From Salticus scenicus (Eukaryota; Arthropoda; Arachnida; Araneae; Salticidae), in contig OZ005656.1 in NCBI GenBank assembly GCA_963930645.1, positions 186,941,880 to 187,005,879 of the forward strand: a stretch of DNA of 64,000 bases, in the 5' to 3' direction. Shown here piece by piece: positions 21,314-32,706 of the stretch; the first letter of the stretch is position 1, and each line of letters starts with the position of its first letter. Under the pieces are notes generated by a model. That model was given only the letters and a program-made list of their open reading frames with translations, did not search any database and was not told where the DNA came from. Position numbers and translations under genes: made by a program.

Positions 21314-21971
21314 CAGGGCTTAATTTGCATGGGAACGTGGTTCCCATATTTATTTTATTTTAGTGAATTTTTACATATTAGATGGAACGCATGTGGACTC
21401 ATTATTAGTTTGTACTGGAACTCACCAGTGCATTATTTCTGAAAAATACAAAAATCCCATTTTTTTTTTCCGTCTCCTTCTTTTCTTTTCGTATACAGAC
21501 ATCTACATTTGTAATGTAACTTGCGGCACAAGGTTTTTCTTCTATATAACTTTATCATCAAGAAACTAGTAATTTTTTTTCACTGTCACTTTTCACATAA
21601 CCACTAGAAATTGTTAGAATTAACCATAAATGAATACAGTTTTTTATTTATTTATTTATTTACTGAGCAATGTATTGAATCCACAATTTAAACAAAATAT
21701 CAAAAGCGGAAAAGTAAACAGCAATTTTTTTTTTTTTTTTTTTTTGTTAAGAACAAAGCAATCTATTTAACTGGAAATATCAAATGAAAAATAAGAAAAT
21801 GTCCTGTTGATATATTTTGTAAGATTTGATTAATGTTTGGAAAACTGGAGTAAAATTTCTCAAAATTCGTTGATATACATAAAAACAACAGAACATACGA
21901 ACGTAAGTACTGAAAATTAGCTGTGTTTGCCATACTTTTTTTTTTTTTTTTTTTTAAGAAATTAAGCCCTG
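21314..21971. mobile_element. Non-autonomous hAT element (658 bp) with 8-bp TSD
   Basis: The ends are 13-bp perfect inverted repeats, CAGGGCTTAATTT. The flanks ATCCTGAT (21306-21313 and 21972-21979) form an exact 8-bp target duplication, the hAT signature. Just inside the left end is a hairpin, GGGAACGTGGTTCCC. The interior is AT-rich with T tracts and no transposase. Confidence 0.88.
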
Positions 21972-22839
21972 ATCCTGATTATTGAAATATTTTTAAAAAT
22001 CTTACAGAAATAAATTAATTTACCTCTTATGTATCATTCCAAGGAGCGAAGACTGAATATATATGAATATATATAATAATAGTTTTACCTTATATGATAT
22101 TCGAACCTTCAGGAATTACTTCGGAAAAACTGACGAAGTTTTCCTAAAATCCATAACTGTTTCCCATGCTAGGCGTCGATTACTTGATTAATCCTCAATT
22201 ATTTGAATAGTTTTGTTGCAGCTTCATTTTAATTTTGAACTTCAATTCATTTAGTATATACTGCTGCCAAATTTTAGGAGGTTTCTTTCTTTTTTTAAAG
22301 GTTTATAATCATATTTTTAAAAGCAATGTATAAGTTACATGATCAAAAAACTGTGCCAAATTTTACTACATAAAAATAATAGTAATAAGTACTCTCGGAA
22401 TGAATATAATGCATCATAAGTAAAACGCACAAATATAACATAAATATGATACATAAATAAAACAAATTACTAATAAATAAAAAAAAAACCTGATTACTAA
22501 AAGAATGTTAAAAATCATGCAGAAATAAATTAATATACCTCTTATGTATCATCTCAGGTACAAAAGACTCTAGAAAAAAAATATTAGTTTTACATTCAAA
22601 CCTTCAGAGATTATTTCGGAAAAACTGGAGCTATTCAAAATATCCATAACTCTTTCCTACGTTGTGAGACTTTTACTTAAAGAATCCTCAAAACCTAATT
22701 TATTTGAACAGTTTTGTTGTGGTTTCTTTTAATTTTTTTTTTTTTTTTTTTTTTTTGTTTCTTTAAAGATTTGTAAGCACTTTTTTAAAGAACAATGTTT
22801 CACTTATGTGATCACCAAACACCGTGCAAAATTTTACTA

Positions 22840-23014
22840 CAGTCGATCCTTGTTAACGTGAACACTGTTAACGCGAATCACTTTTAACATGAACTGTGTC
22901 CACAATCCCCGTCAAAAGGGAGATTAGTTTCTGAGGTACTGATAGCATGAGCTACTGATAACATGAATATATTTTTTTATCTCCCTTGAGATTCACGTTA
23001 ACGAAGTTCGACTG
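22840..23014. mobile_element. pogo/Tigger-like MITE (175 bp)
   Basis: The ends read CAGTCGATCCTTGTTAACGTG and, inverted, CAGTCGAACTTCGTTAACGTG. It is flanked by TA on both sides. Neighbouring array units contain the uninterrupted site. No coding capacity. Confidence 0.82.
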
Positions 23015-23256
23015 TATGTAAAAATAATAGCAATAAAGGCTCTGGAAAAGCTGGAGAATTTGGCAACTTTGAATCTAATACATCACAAGTAATATACACA
23101 AATATAGTACATAAATATGATACATACATAAAACAAAGTGCTAATGAATAAAAGATCCTGATTACTAAAAAAATTGTTTAAAATCATACAGAAATAAATT
23201 TATTTATCTCTTAGTATCCTTCCAAGCATAGAAGACGGTAGAAAAAAATAATAATA

Positions 23257-23484
23257 CAGTCGGCAGCAAAATTATTCGAGCACTAGCTGTAATTCCTATC
23301 TGAAAAATGTACACTTAATACTGTTTTAAGTGTACTTTTTTTTATATATAGGAATTATTGCTAGCGCTCGAAAATTTTTGCTAAGAACAGGATTCATCAA
23401 GGATTTATTTAACAAAACAGTATTAAATGTACTTTTTTTACATAGGAATTATTGATAGCGCTCGAATAATTTTGCTGCCGACTG
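23257..23484. mobile_element. Tc1/mariner-type MITE, CAGTCGGCAGC family (228 bp)
   Basis: Inverted ends CAGTCGGCAGCAAAATTATT..GAGC extend over about 45 bp and are flanked by TA. A second, degraded copy of the right end lies internally (GGAATTATTGCTAGCGCTCG, about 23350-23370), so the right half is duplicated. Neighbouring unit text AATAATAGTTTTACCTTATA is the empty site. Confidence 0.85.
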
Positions 23485-23559
23485 TAGTTTTGCCTTATAT
23501 GATATTCAAAACTTCAGGAATTATTTGGAAAGAAATGTCATTAGTTATGCAAAAATACT

Positions 23560-24030
23560 GCAAATAAACAAAATCTTTAAATTGTATACATATAAACAAA
23601 CTTTATAAAACTTTTACTTTTTGCTTTTTACTTTACATTTTTGCTTTTTTTTTTTTTTTTTTTTTTTTTTTTTCTTCTAGGGAGAAAAAAAAGGATTAAT
23701 GAGTGATAGGGTGCAGGCTCAAGGTCGAGAGTCTTCTATTTCTCGAAAAAGAAATGTAAACATATTTGGAGTTAAATGTTATTAAAATGTTCAGCTTCTT
23801 TCTTCACAGGATGAACATACTTTTGGAGAAACGAAAAGAAAGAAGTAAACTCTGAAAAGAGTGATGAAAAATATGAATGATGACTAGATAAGATATTTAG
23901 GAGATAACCTTAAAATGGTGAAAGATGCTGTATTTATGTATTTAGAAAAAAAGTCTTTACTTTAGCATGTATCTTTAGTTTTATAAATAAGAAGGGAAAA
24001 ACTTTCGAAAAAAATCTTCGGGGTTGAATT
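23560..24030. other. AT-rich sequence without recognisable features
   Basis: A T run at about 23647-23673 and a slightly purine-rich stretch follow. No coding signal. Confidence 0.5.
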
Positions 24031-24031
24031 T

Positions 24032-24808
24032 AAGGCTTGTCCCAGAAAGTTTGGCATATATTGTGATGGTAAATAACACAGAACATTTTTAGGAAATAAG
24101 TCAATTTATTTTGGAATAATTAAGGTTATACACTTATTTTATAAGAGAAAAAATATTATGATTTTCGAGAAAATAATCGCACTTTTTGTCTGATAGTGCG
24201 CATTAATTTTTGCACAGTTAGTTTTCCAACTTATTTGCTCCCTTGGAACCAAAATTTCTTGAAAGTTATGAAATTTTCAACACATTTCCCATCTTTACGA
24301 AGAATCTGTTTAACAAGAGCCCAATGACGTTCGATAGGACGTAGATCAGGAGTATTAGGAGGGTTGGATTTCTTATCAACGAATTCAACTTTATTCGTTG
24401 AAAACTAGTCTCTTGCTAGTTCTGAGTAATGTGAAGTGGCTAAATCAGGCAAGAAGAGTACAGAACTTTTGTGCTTTTTTAGGAAAGGCAAAAGATGTTT
24501 TTGTAGCCACTCATTGACATACACAGTGGAATTTATTGTGCCTTCATGGAAGAAAGGTGAGCTTCTATCGCCACATTGACAAATTGCTCGCCAGACAAGG
24601 ACTTTACGGCCAAATTTTTCAATGGAAATGCTTTTTTCAGAATCCGGAAGGTCATTTTTATTTTCAGCACTAAAAAATATATATTGAGGCCCAGAAATTG
24701 TGGAAAAATAAGATTCATCATCCATTACAAGGCAATGGATGAATTTTTGTCAATCAAGAGACGATACAGAAATTTTGACCTTTTTATGACTATATTTTGT
24801 TGTCTTTT

Positions 24809-24840
<32 letters not shown>

Positions 24841-25282
24841 CCCTCTCAGACTTTATATTATTTCTTTTTTTGATTCTGTCAATTGTAGATTTAGTTGATC
24901 CAACTTTTTTTGCTAAATCTCTTACAGATAATGAAGGTATCCTCTTGATGTGCTTCAGTGTTCTTTTTTCTAAATTTTCATCACTTGTTCCTCTTGGTCT
25001 TCCACTTATTGCTTTTTCCTTTATACTATGGGTTTCAAGAAACTTGTTTATAGTCCGTTTAACTGTCCATATTGACGTTTTTACTTCTTTTGCTATCAAA
25101 TTGTAAGATTTTCTGTTATTTTCCAACCATGAGTGCAAAATTTTACATCTTACTTCTTCACGTTTCGATGTCATTTTATACATAAATATTTCCTCGCAAA
25201 AGAATAATATCATAAATTAGCTATTCAAAGTCCAATCTTTTTATCCATACACAGACAATTTAGGATTTAATAAAAGATGCAA

Positions 25283-25324
<42 letters not shown>

Positions 25325-25357
25325 TAAAATTGGGCAAAAATTTCTGGGACAACCTTT
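24032..25357 (-). mobile_element. mariner/Tc1 (IS630-type) DNA transposon
   Basis: Inverted ends share TTGTCCCAGAAA.TTTGG-like sequence: AGGCTTGTCCCAGAAAGTTT at 24034 and, inverted, AGGTTGTCCCAGAAATTTTT at about 25354. The element encloses one broken transposase gene on the - strand. Exact outer bases are uncertain by 2-3 bp; a TA lies at 25359-25360 on the right. Confidence 0.85.
24120..25174 (-). pseudogene. mariner/Tc1-family transposase, frameshifted
   Basis: I place the start at the ATG of MTSKREEVRC (25172-25174). The N-terminus has two helix-turn-helix regions (VKTSIWTVKRTI and DLAKKVGSTKSTID) with a GRPRG linker between them. They bind the TIRs. A run of lysines comes from a 32-base homopolymer (about 24809-24840), and the frame changes between there and 24725. 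The catalytic half has MDDESYF (first D), LPDLATSHYS (second D) and PDLRPIERHW (E). By my count 37 residues separate the second D from the E, a DD37E arrangement. An in-frame TAG at 24405-24407 and further breaks near 24250 complete the decay. The protein would cut and paste the element; this copy cannot be active. Confidence 0.88.
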
Positions 25358-25359
25358 GT

Positions 25360-26165
25360 ATGTGTGAAATGAAAGAAATACAATCAGGCAAAAATGAAAC
25401 AAATCGAAAAACAAAATTTTTAATTTCAATTAAGAAAAATCATGTTTACTTTAGAAAGTCTGAAAAAAAAAAAAAAAAAAAAACATTTTTGAAAAAATAA
25501 ATAAATGTGAAACAGCATACAAGCAAATGTATAATTTTTTATGTTAAATTTAATTTCACATTAGCTTGAATGGATTAAAATTTCACAACTATCTCTCTCT
25601 TTATTTTTTTTTTATTATTATTAAAAAATACATAGAGAGAGACAATTTGATGTAACCAGTGGCACATTTTTTCTTTTTCCTTCTTTTTTACTGAGAGACA
25701 GAGCAGAGAAAGGAAGACAAAAAAAAAAAAAATATATATATATACATTTTATGAGCACTTGTTTGTTTTGCATCTTCAACGTGTATTCGGTCTTTATTGT
25801 ACAACCATTTTACGTTATTATGGGGGAAATAGATTTTATTGCATAGCTTGGAAACTAAAATTAACAAACTTCCAAAGAAAAAAAAAAAATCGAAAATTCC
25901 CTAGATTTATAAATCTTTTAATTCTATAGAAATCGTGGTAATCTAAATTTTTATTCACTTTTCGGTGCAAAAAATTCGTGTAAAACGAAACAATTTCGAT
26001 TTCTAATCATTTCAATAATACAGTTATTTTATCTTATTTTTTTAAACAATGACTCGGCAACAATATTAAAAATTTTCATTTTGTAAAAGGATTTTTTTTT
26101 TTTTTAAATAACATTGTTAGTTCCTCCAATTTCTAAAGAGTGTTTCCGTAAGGACGCCTTCAGCC

Positions 26166-26198
<33 letters not shown>

Positions 26199-26275
26199 TA
26201 ATTATACTATAAGAAAGATACTTTTAGACGATAATCAAATACTTTAAGAAAACCTCAATTATTGCATTTCTAATA
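25360..26275. other. AT-rich intergenic sequence with microsatellites
   Basis: It holds A tracts, a CTCTCTC/TTATT block near 25590 and a (TA)n microsatellite at 26165-26191. No gene is seen. Confidence 0.5.
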
Positions 26276-26280
26276 CTTTT

Positions 26281-27328
26281 TTTTTTTGTACCGTAAGTAT
26301 ATAAAATGAACAGAAAATACAATTTAAATACTGAGGGAAAAAAATATACTGCCTTTCTCAAGAATGAATAAGTGGCCATTTTCTAAATCCCTTAACTAGA
26401 AATATATAGATTTCCGAGCTATGCACGTAAGGCACGCCAATAAACTGAATAGATGAAATTATCGAGAATTTCTAGTGTACACATTTCTAGATGTGGTGAA
26501 ACAATATTCTGAATACTCTAAATATTCTGAATCATTTATATTGCGAGAAATTCTCGCTTGATTTTCTAGAATTTGGTAATAAAATAAGATTATAGTTGCA
26601 GAAACAGCCTCTTGTAGTCTCATTTACTTGCACAGATTTTTAAATAACTTTGCCCTCGAGAATATAGGCAAACGCTCTAGAATTCTAATAGGGGCTTCTA
26701 AAACTCGCTTTCCAAGGGGACTAGAATTTATAGGGATGACATGGAACTATTTTTTCTGGAGCCACAATTTAGATTCTAGATGTGAGTTGCAGAATTTTTT
26801 CTCGGTGATATATGGTTTTTCGATTTCTGTATGCAGGCAAAAGATTTAAAAAAAAAAAAAAAAGTGTTAAAGTGAGTACCGTGAGCCGATTTGATAGTAT
26901 TTGCGTTAATAATAATTGCAGTCATCATATAAACTAAATAGCTTCTAATCATGACTACTTTACTCAAAGGAAAACAGAAAATCCCATTCAATTCTTTATA
27001 ATAGAAAAGTAATTCAGAAAATTACATGTGTTTTTATTTAAAAATTATTCCGTCTTTGCATTAGATATCTTCATGTTATTAAGGGGACTTGACTTCTTTG
27101 ATTGAGCACCACGGCTATAGAGTTTAAGGCCGATTGACTACGTTAAGGTTCTAGTCCTGGGCGTAGGACCTTAGAGTAGAAGGTCACCGTGAAGCCCTAA
27201 GGCTTGGTGCTTCACGGTGCTCACTTTAACACTTTTTTTTTTTTTTTTTTTTTTTTAAGTCTTTTGCCTGCATACAAAAATTGAAAAACCTATTTAAATT
27301 ATATTTTCTGTTCGTTTTATATACTTAC

Positions 27329-27335
<7 letters not shown>
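26281..27335. repeat. Two inverted copies of one repeat, the left one split by a 483-bp insertion
   Basis: The left copy is 26281-26330 plus 26814-26890; the right copy is the reverse complement, 27215-27335. Shared text is ACCGTAAGTATATAAAA.GAA, CAGAAAATA.AATTTAAATA, GGTTTTTC.ATTT, GTATGCAGGCAAAAGA.TTA and, after an A run, GTGTTAAAGTGAG. In the right copy AATTTAAATA joins directly to GGTTTTTC. In the left copy 26331-26813 intervenes; that insert is unidentified and has no clear duplication. Confidence 0.75.
27100..27235 (+). mobile_element. SINE-like segment (same family as 30319-30408)
   Basis: GGCTATAGAGTTTAAGGCCG followed by ATTGACTACGTT and AGTCCT matches the copy at 30.3 kb. A polymerase III box-B-like GGTTCTAGTCC lies at about 27147. 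Downstream a hairpin pairs CACCGTGAAGC with GCTTCACGGTG (about 27187-27221). Confidence 0.5.
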
Positions 27336-27367
<32 letters not shown>

Positions 27368-27599
27368 GAAGGATTCGCATAAAAACTTTTATTTCCATTT
27401 AATGTTTATAAATTTATTTACACGTATATTAGGTTTGTTCTGTAAAATATATATTCAGGCAACAATTCTTATAGTTGTTGATATATTTTTTACAGATTTG
27501 AAAACCTTAAATTGCGTTCATTTTTCAATGAATTCATGATCTATATAAGAGGCTAAAACTTCAACAGTTATTTAAGAAAAAGACTTCACTTAATATATA

Positions 27600-28019
27600 C
27601 AGGGTGGGCAAAAAGTCCATAGATACTTTAAAAATTCATAAAACCCGAAAAAATAACCGAAATAAAAACGGTTTGCAGGTTTAGCATTGATAGGTCACGG
27701 GATTTTTTTTTTTTTTTTTTTTTTAAGATAAGAAAAAAAAAATAGTTCAAAAAGCAGCCGACAGATGGCGCTGGTACAGTCGATAACAAAAGTGTCCGAA
27801 CACTAGCAAAAATTCCTATGTAGAAAAGTACACTTCATACGGTTTTGTTAAATAAATCCTTATCGAATCATGTTCTTACTTGAACTATTTTTTTTTTTCT
27901 TATCTTAAAAAAAATCTCGTGACCTATCAATGCTAAACCTGCAAACCGTTTTTTATTTCGGTTACTTTTTTCGGGTTTTATGAATTTTTAAAGTATCTAC
28001 GGACTTATTGCCCACCCTG
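27600..28019. mobile_element. Foldback MITE, Tc1/mariner type (420 bp), about 140-bp TIRs
   Basis: The ends read CAGGGTGGGCAAAAAGTCC and, inverted, CAGGGTGGGCAATAAGTCC, with TA on both sides. The arms agree over about 140 bp with few differences and contain T/A runs that could expand by slippage. The spacer (27754-27882) contains a fragment of another MITE. Confidence 0.88.
27777..27882 (+). mobile_element. Fragment of the CAGTCGGCAGC-type MITE nested in the foldback MITE
   Basis: TACAGTCGATAACAAAAGTG, then ACACTAGCAAAAATTCCTAT, GTACACTTCATAC, GGTTTTGTTAAATAAATCCT matches the left part of the copies at 23257 and 42656, with substitutions. No right end is present. Confidence 0.65.
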
Positions 28020-28114
28020 TATATTACGTTATAACCTACTTAAAATAATTGGAGATGGATTTTGCAATATATTTAAAAGAAAAAATATTAAAAATAAAAA
28101 TATAATAAAATTAC

Positions 28115-28145
<31 letters not shown>

Positions 28146-28369
28146 CAAAATTTTTTTTACATAAGAATGTATTTTTTAATTTTTTTCTCCCTTAAAAACT
28201 AATTTAAAAATATTAAAATCCATGTAAAAAATATATCAAAAACCATAATAATTGTTGCCTGAATATATATTTTATTGAACAAACCTAATGTAATCCCATT
28301 TATAAATATTAAATGGAAATATAAGTTTTCATATGAAATCTTCAGTGATGCCAAGTCCCCTTCAGTTCT

Positions 28370-29310
28370 TAATAAATAAATAAAATAATAATAGTAATTA
28401 GGTAATTTGTTTTGAAGTACGGTGAGTTAGCAAGGTTTTTCCTTTATGAAATTATTTTAAGTCAAACATGTCAATTATAATTAATTATTGTGTTACGGAA
28501 AGTAAACATGAAGTATTCATGTATTCAATTATCGCACCTTCACTGAGTATATTCAGATAGTTCAATTAATTTCTCATTTGAATTTATTGATTTATCGTAA
28601 ACTAAAACTTTAGTCAAGAAATGGTTGAACATTATATATGTATTGATCAAAATATTTCATTTGTTCATTAAAATGATCATAACGCTGATAATTAGAAGAA
28701 AAAAAAAAAACTTAATTATACATGCATCAGAATTTTTTTCGATATAACATTTTTTAAACTAACGTCTAAACAATACATTGAGTCTGATCTTAGGGATCTA
28801 TAATATAAAGCAGTCATAAGTTTCTTTTAATAACTTATGAATTATATATTCAAAGAAAATAAAACTACATAAAAAAAGAAGTAAATTTATCGCTTTGAAA
28901 TTGGCTTATCTTCATGCATTTAATAAAGCGCGATGCTGTGAAATGAAATATGAAGATTAAAATTTGAACACGTGAAATATCGCGCAATTTCTCCAAGTGA
29001 TACACGCCTTTTACGTGATATCTCACAACTGCATTACACCTGATGAGTTGTTTGCGGGATTTTTAGCAAGCTGTGTGATTGATAAACACCCATCTTCACC
29101 TACTATTCTGGAACCGGAGATCCCTGTTTTATAATTTAGACAACTGGCTAAGAGCTTGTTCTCTCTGTTGAGCAGTTATTTCTGATTAATAACCTCCTAC
29201 GTATGATTGTGGTCCTCTGCTCATAAGAAATGCCCCGCGCTTAAACAGGATTTGGCTCCTCCTTGTGGAAGGAACAGCAATAGATGGTCCCGCTATTCAG
29301 AACTTAGGGC
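28370..29310. other. AT-rich sequence with a moderately GC-rich patch
   Basis: 28370-28990 is featureless. 28990-29310 is less AT-rich (GGAACCGGAGATCCC, GAAATGCCCCGCGC) but has no open frame of note; it could be an old repeat. Confidence 0.4.
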
Positions 29311-30345
29311 AATTTGTCAAATAAAATCCATTTTCAATTAAGACAACCGATGCGATTTATAACCTGTTCCGTAATGATCCCTGAACGTAAACCACAATTA
29401 TCTTGATACAGTAGATATATCGTTTATATAAAGCTTGTAATAGTTTATTTTAGATTGATTTGGTATTTTTCTTTGATAAACAATAGATTAAGAAAAAAAA
29501 AGAAAGATTTTGTCAGATGAACTACTGTGGTCAAAGTATTAATGTTATCATTTGATTTCTTTATTTATGATGTCGTTTATAAATGTATTTTTATTCTATT
29601 GTAATTACCAAATGCGTAAAAAGAAATATTTTGATCGGAGATACAGAAAATTATATAATAGTGCTCCGACGATCCCCTCTATAATTTTAAACTCTAATTT
29701 TAATCTAGTTGAAATTTAATATTTTACATTAATTACATCTTTAGAAAAAATTAATATTATGTACCCAGGTTTCGGAGATCATCGTCGGGCAAGATAGATT
29801 CAAAGAAAACATTTCTTGCAATAGGAATAAAGAAGGTGTAACAGAAAATGATAATTTGTGTCATATTTTAAATTGAATGACTGAATTAATAATTTCTTTT
29901 CAAAATTCCGTCGTATTTTTTATTTAAAAAATAAATGAAATGTTTAAATAAATAATAAATGATTCCACTGAAGACCTTATGTAGTAATTTATCAAGCAAA
30001 ATCCATTTTCAATTAAGGCAACCGATGCGTTTATTACCTGTACCACAATGATCCCCGAACATAAACTACAATTATCTAGATACAACACACATATCGCTTA
30101 TATAAAGTTTGTAATAATTTATTTTAAATTGAGTTTGTATTTTCTTGAGAAAAAAATTAAAAAAAAAAAAAATCAGATAACTATTAAATGTTATTATTAA
30201 TGTTATAATGATATAAACTATTAATGTTATTATAGTTGATTTATTTATTCATAATATCGTTGTAAATGTGTTTTAAAATGTTGTAATTTTTAAATGTACC
30301 AAAGAGTATTTTGTTTGGGTGGGTTGGTTGTAGGGAGTAAAGCCG
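29310..30345. repeat. Tandem duplication, offset about 675 bp
   Basis: AAAATCCATTTTCAATTAA and ACAACCGATGCG occur near 29323 and 29998. Similarity continues for about 330 bp (CAATTATCT.GATACA, TATATAAAG.TTGTAATA, TTTATTTAT...TCGTT.TAAATGT). The second unit is interrupted near its end by a SINE. Confidence 0.7.
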
Positions 30346-30408
30346 ATTGCCTGCATTCCAGTCCTAGACCTGACGGAGAGCGCCCTCCGTGGGGGGTCTT
30401 TCTAAGGA
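30319..30408 (+). mobile_element. Short SINE-like insertion with 12-bp TSD
   Basis: TATTTTGTTTGG flanks both sides (30307-30318 and 30409-30420). The insert has GGTTGTAGGGAGTAAAGCCG, ATTGCCTGC and CCAGTCCTAG, and is GC-rich compared with its surroundings. The first unit of the tandem duplication shows a continuous sequence at this place. A duplication of this length fits LINE-driven retroposition. Confidence 0.72.
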
Positions 30409-30419
30409 TATTTTGTTTG

Positions 30420-31878
30420 GATAATCTCAAAATTACGGAATATAAATATAAAAAAATAAAAATAAAAACTAATAATTTGCATTATTTAAAAAATTTTCTG
30501 ACAAAAAAAAAAAACTTTTTTTTTTTTTTTTTTAATGACAGATTTGTACTATTAAAAAATAAATAAATAAATTATTGCTAAAAATAAATAAATAAGTAAA
30601 TATATTTCTTTTATGTCGAAAAAAAATGTAATAACGTGCGAATATATTTTAAAAATAATTAAAATAAAATTGAAAAAAAATTGTGCTAAAGAAATGGAAC
30701 AGCTTCAGAAAAGAACCCTTTCGCAAAATTTGAATTTTCTTACCGAAGTTGCTCGGATGTCTCTCGCCAAGATCTTTAATTACACAATTGCGATAGCCAT
30801 TTTAATTCATCGCCAAAATGACAACAAAAATTTAAAAGTCGCCAAGGGTATGCTAAAAGCTGTATAAGAGAAATTTTAAGAAATTAGTATGAAATAGCAA
30901 CCTATTTTTAGAAATGAAACACAGTTACTGTATATCTTTATATAAGAATAGATTAATATAAGTCCTGTCGTACTAGATTAAATTCTATTTTGTGCAGAGT
31001 TTTATATCTATTACTTAGAAAACAAAAATAGGCTTAGAGATATTTTTTCTTTTATTTTTCAGTTTCCGAATATCTTTTGCATCTTTTACTGCGCAAAAAT
31101 TTAATGATGAACATTTTAAATTAATGCAAATTTTTATTATAAAAATTATAAATAAATAAATTTTTAGCAAATAATACAGTTCAAATGAAAATAAATGAAT
31201 TTTTCACGAGAAAGGTAAGCTATTTGATTTTTTCACAAAGGTCTTTTAACTTACACTTTACAAAAAGTTTATTCCTACGTATTTTAAACTTTGAATACGA
31301 ATTCCAATAAGTATTATGAATTAATTTGAGTCAAAACAGCATCTAACCGATTACTTACTCTCTCTCTTTCTTTTTTTTTTTTTTCTCTCTCATAATTTAG
31401 TTGTTGGATTAGTTATGTCCTTAAATCAATAAATTCATTTGATTTTCTTTATTTTTTCTTTTCTTTATTTTTTCTTTTCTTTATTTTTCTTTCTTTCTTT
31501 TTTTTTTTAACATTTTTAATTTTTATAGCAATATTTTGTATTAAATGCGTTAAATTAATAAATTCATTACAAATTAAATAAATTCATTTATTATTTACAG
31601 CAATTGCGACACATTTGGCTTAATTTTGAAGGTAAAACAATTAAATTAGACATTTACTCAACGGAAGGTTTTATATTTATTCATTTGTTCATTTACTTAC
31701 TCGTTTATCTATTTATCATTATTATTACATTTTTTCTTTTTCTTTTTGAAGTAAATTGTAGTCATATACTTTTCTTCGTTGGTTGGGCTAGGACCCACTG
31801 ATTTCTGGGACCTATACTTTCCTTATAGTAGTAGTAATTTTATTTAAAAAATAAAAATAAATAAATAAATAATGATTC

Positions 31879-31912
<34 letters not shown>

Positions 31913-31985
31913 ATGAATGCAGCGTGAAAGCAGCAATAAACCTATCACTGCAAGACTGGGCAACATTTCTAAATCACAAACCGAT
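30420..31985. other. AT-rich intergenic sequence with simple repeats
   Basis: A/T runs, AAATA repeats and a CTTT-rich stretch (31358-31510) dominate. An 84-codon frame (30613-30867) is open, but neither strand gives a recognisable protein. Confidence 0.45.
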
Positions 31986-31988
31986 ATA

Positions 31989-32675
31989 CAGGGTGATTAG
32001 TTTAAAAGAGTACCCGTGGGTTTTTCTTATAACCCTTAAATTTGACGGATGTGGCAACTATTCTAACATTGAAGTATGATTGTTTGAACCTTGTTTAAGT
32101 TTGGGAGACAATTTCTAACACTGTTGGACTGTTACAACTTTATTTGTGAGGTAAAACAGAAATGGTGACGCACAATTTTTTTAATCATGTAATAATTTTA
32201 TTTTTGAAAAACATAATTTAATTCAGTTTTTTTACATTATCATTCCTCACAGAAAATGTTGAAAATGTTCACCACCCTTTTGAATGCAAACATGAACACG
32301 TCGAACCGAACCAGGTTTTTGACGCACTTCGCAGCATTGTTGGTGTTATTGATGAGATTTCTTCAGTTATGATCTGTTTTAATTCATCGATGTTTGCAGG
32401 ACTTCTCTGGAAAAGTCTATGAAATGATAATGTAAAAATGATAATGATGATGTAAATGTAATTTAGGAATGATAATGTACAAAATTTTAATTAAATTTTG
32501 TTTTTCATAAATAAAATTATTACAGGATTACAAATATTGTGCGTCTCCATTTATGTTTTAGCTCACAAATAAAGTTGTAACAGTCCAACAGTGTTAGAAG
32601 TTGCCTTCCACACTTAAACAAGGATCAAACAATTATAGTTCAGTGTTAGTTGCCACATCAGTCATATCTAAGGGT

Positions 32676-32706
<31 letters not shown>

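Larger units (their letters stand above)
20560..23560. repeat. Diverged tandem array, period about 490-560 bp, with three TE insertions
   Basis: The block TTTA(C/T)CTCTTA followed by CATTCCAAG and GAAGAC recurs at about 20797, 22023, 22538 and 23207. Each is followed by CCTTATATGATATTC, AATTA.TTCGGAA and ATCCATAA-TGTTTCC. Raw intervals are 1226, 515 and 669. Removing a 666-bp hAT insertion and a 177-bp pogo-like insertion gives about 560, 515 and 492. Confidence 0.7.
27078..28368. repeat. Large inverted repeat enclosing a MITE, left arm split
   Basis: The left arm is AAGGGGACTTG (27081) plus 27370-27500; the right arm is about 28205-28360, ending CAAGTCCCCTT. Shared inner text includes TATTTCCATTTAAT, TTAGGTTTGTTC, AAAATATATATTCAGGCAAC and TTGATATATTTTTTACA. 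About 270 bp (27098-27369: SINE piece, T run and the right copy of the preceding repeat) interrupts the left arm. The spacer contains the MITE at 27600-28019. Confidence 0.65.

Noticed and set aside
24576..25106. 176-codon frame on the + strand
   Set aside because: It is antisense to the mariner/Tc1 transposase and passes through its poly(T) run.
30613..30867. 84-codon frame on the + strand, and an alternative exon on the - strand with splice-like ends
   Set aside because: Neither frame is recognisable, the - strand exon is not open throughout, and the start is an A-rich run.
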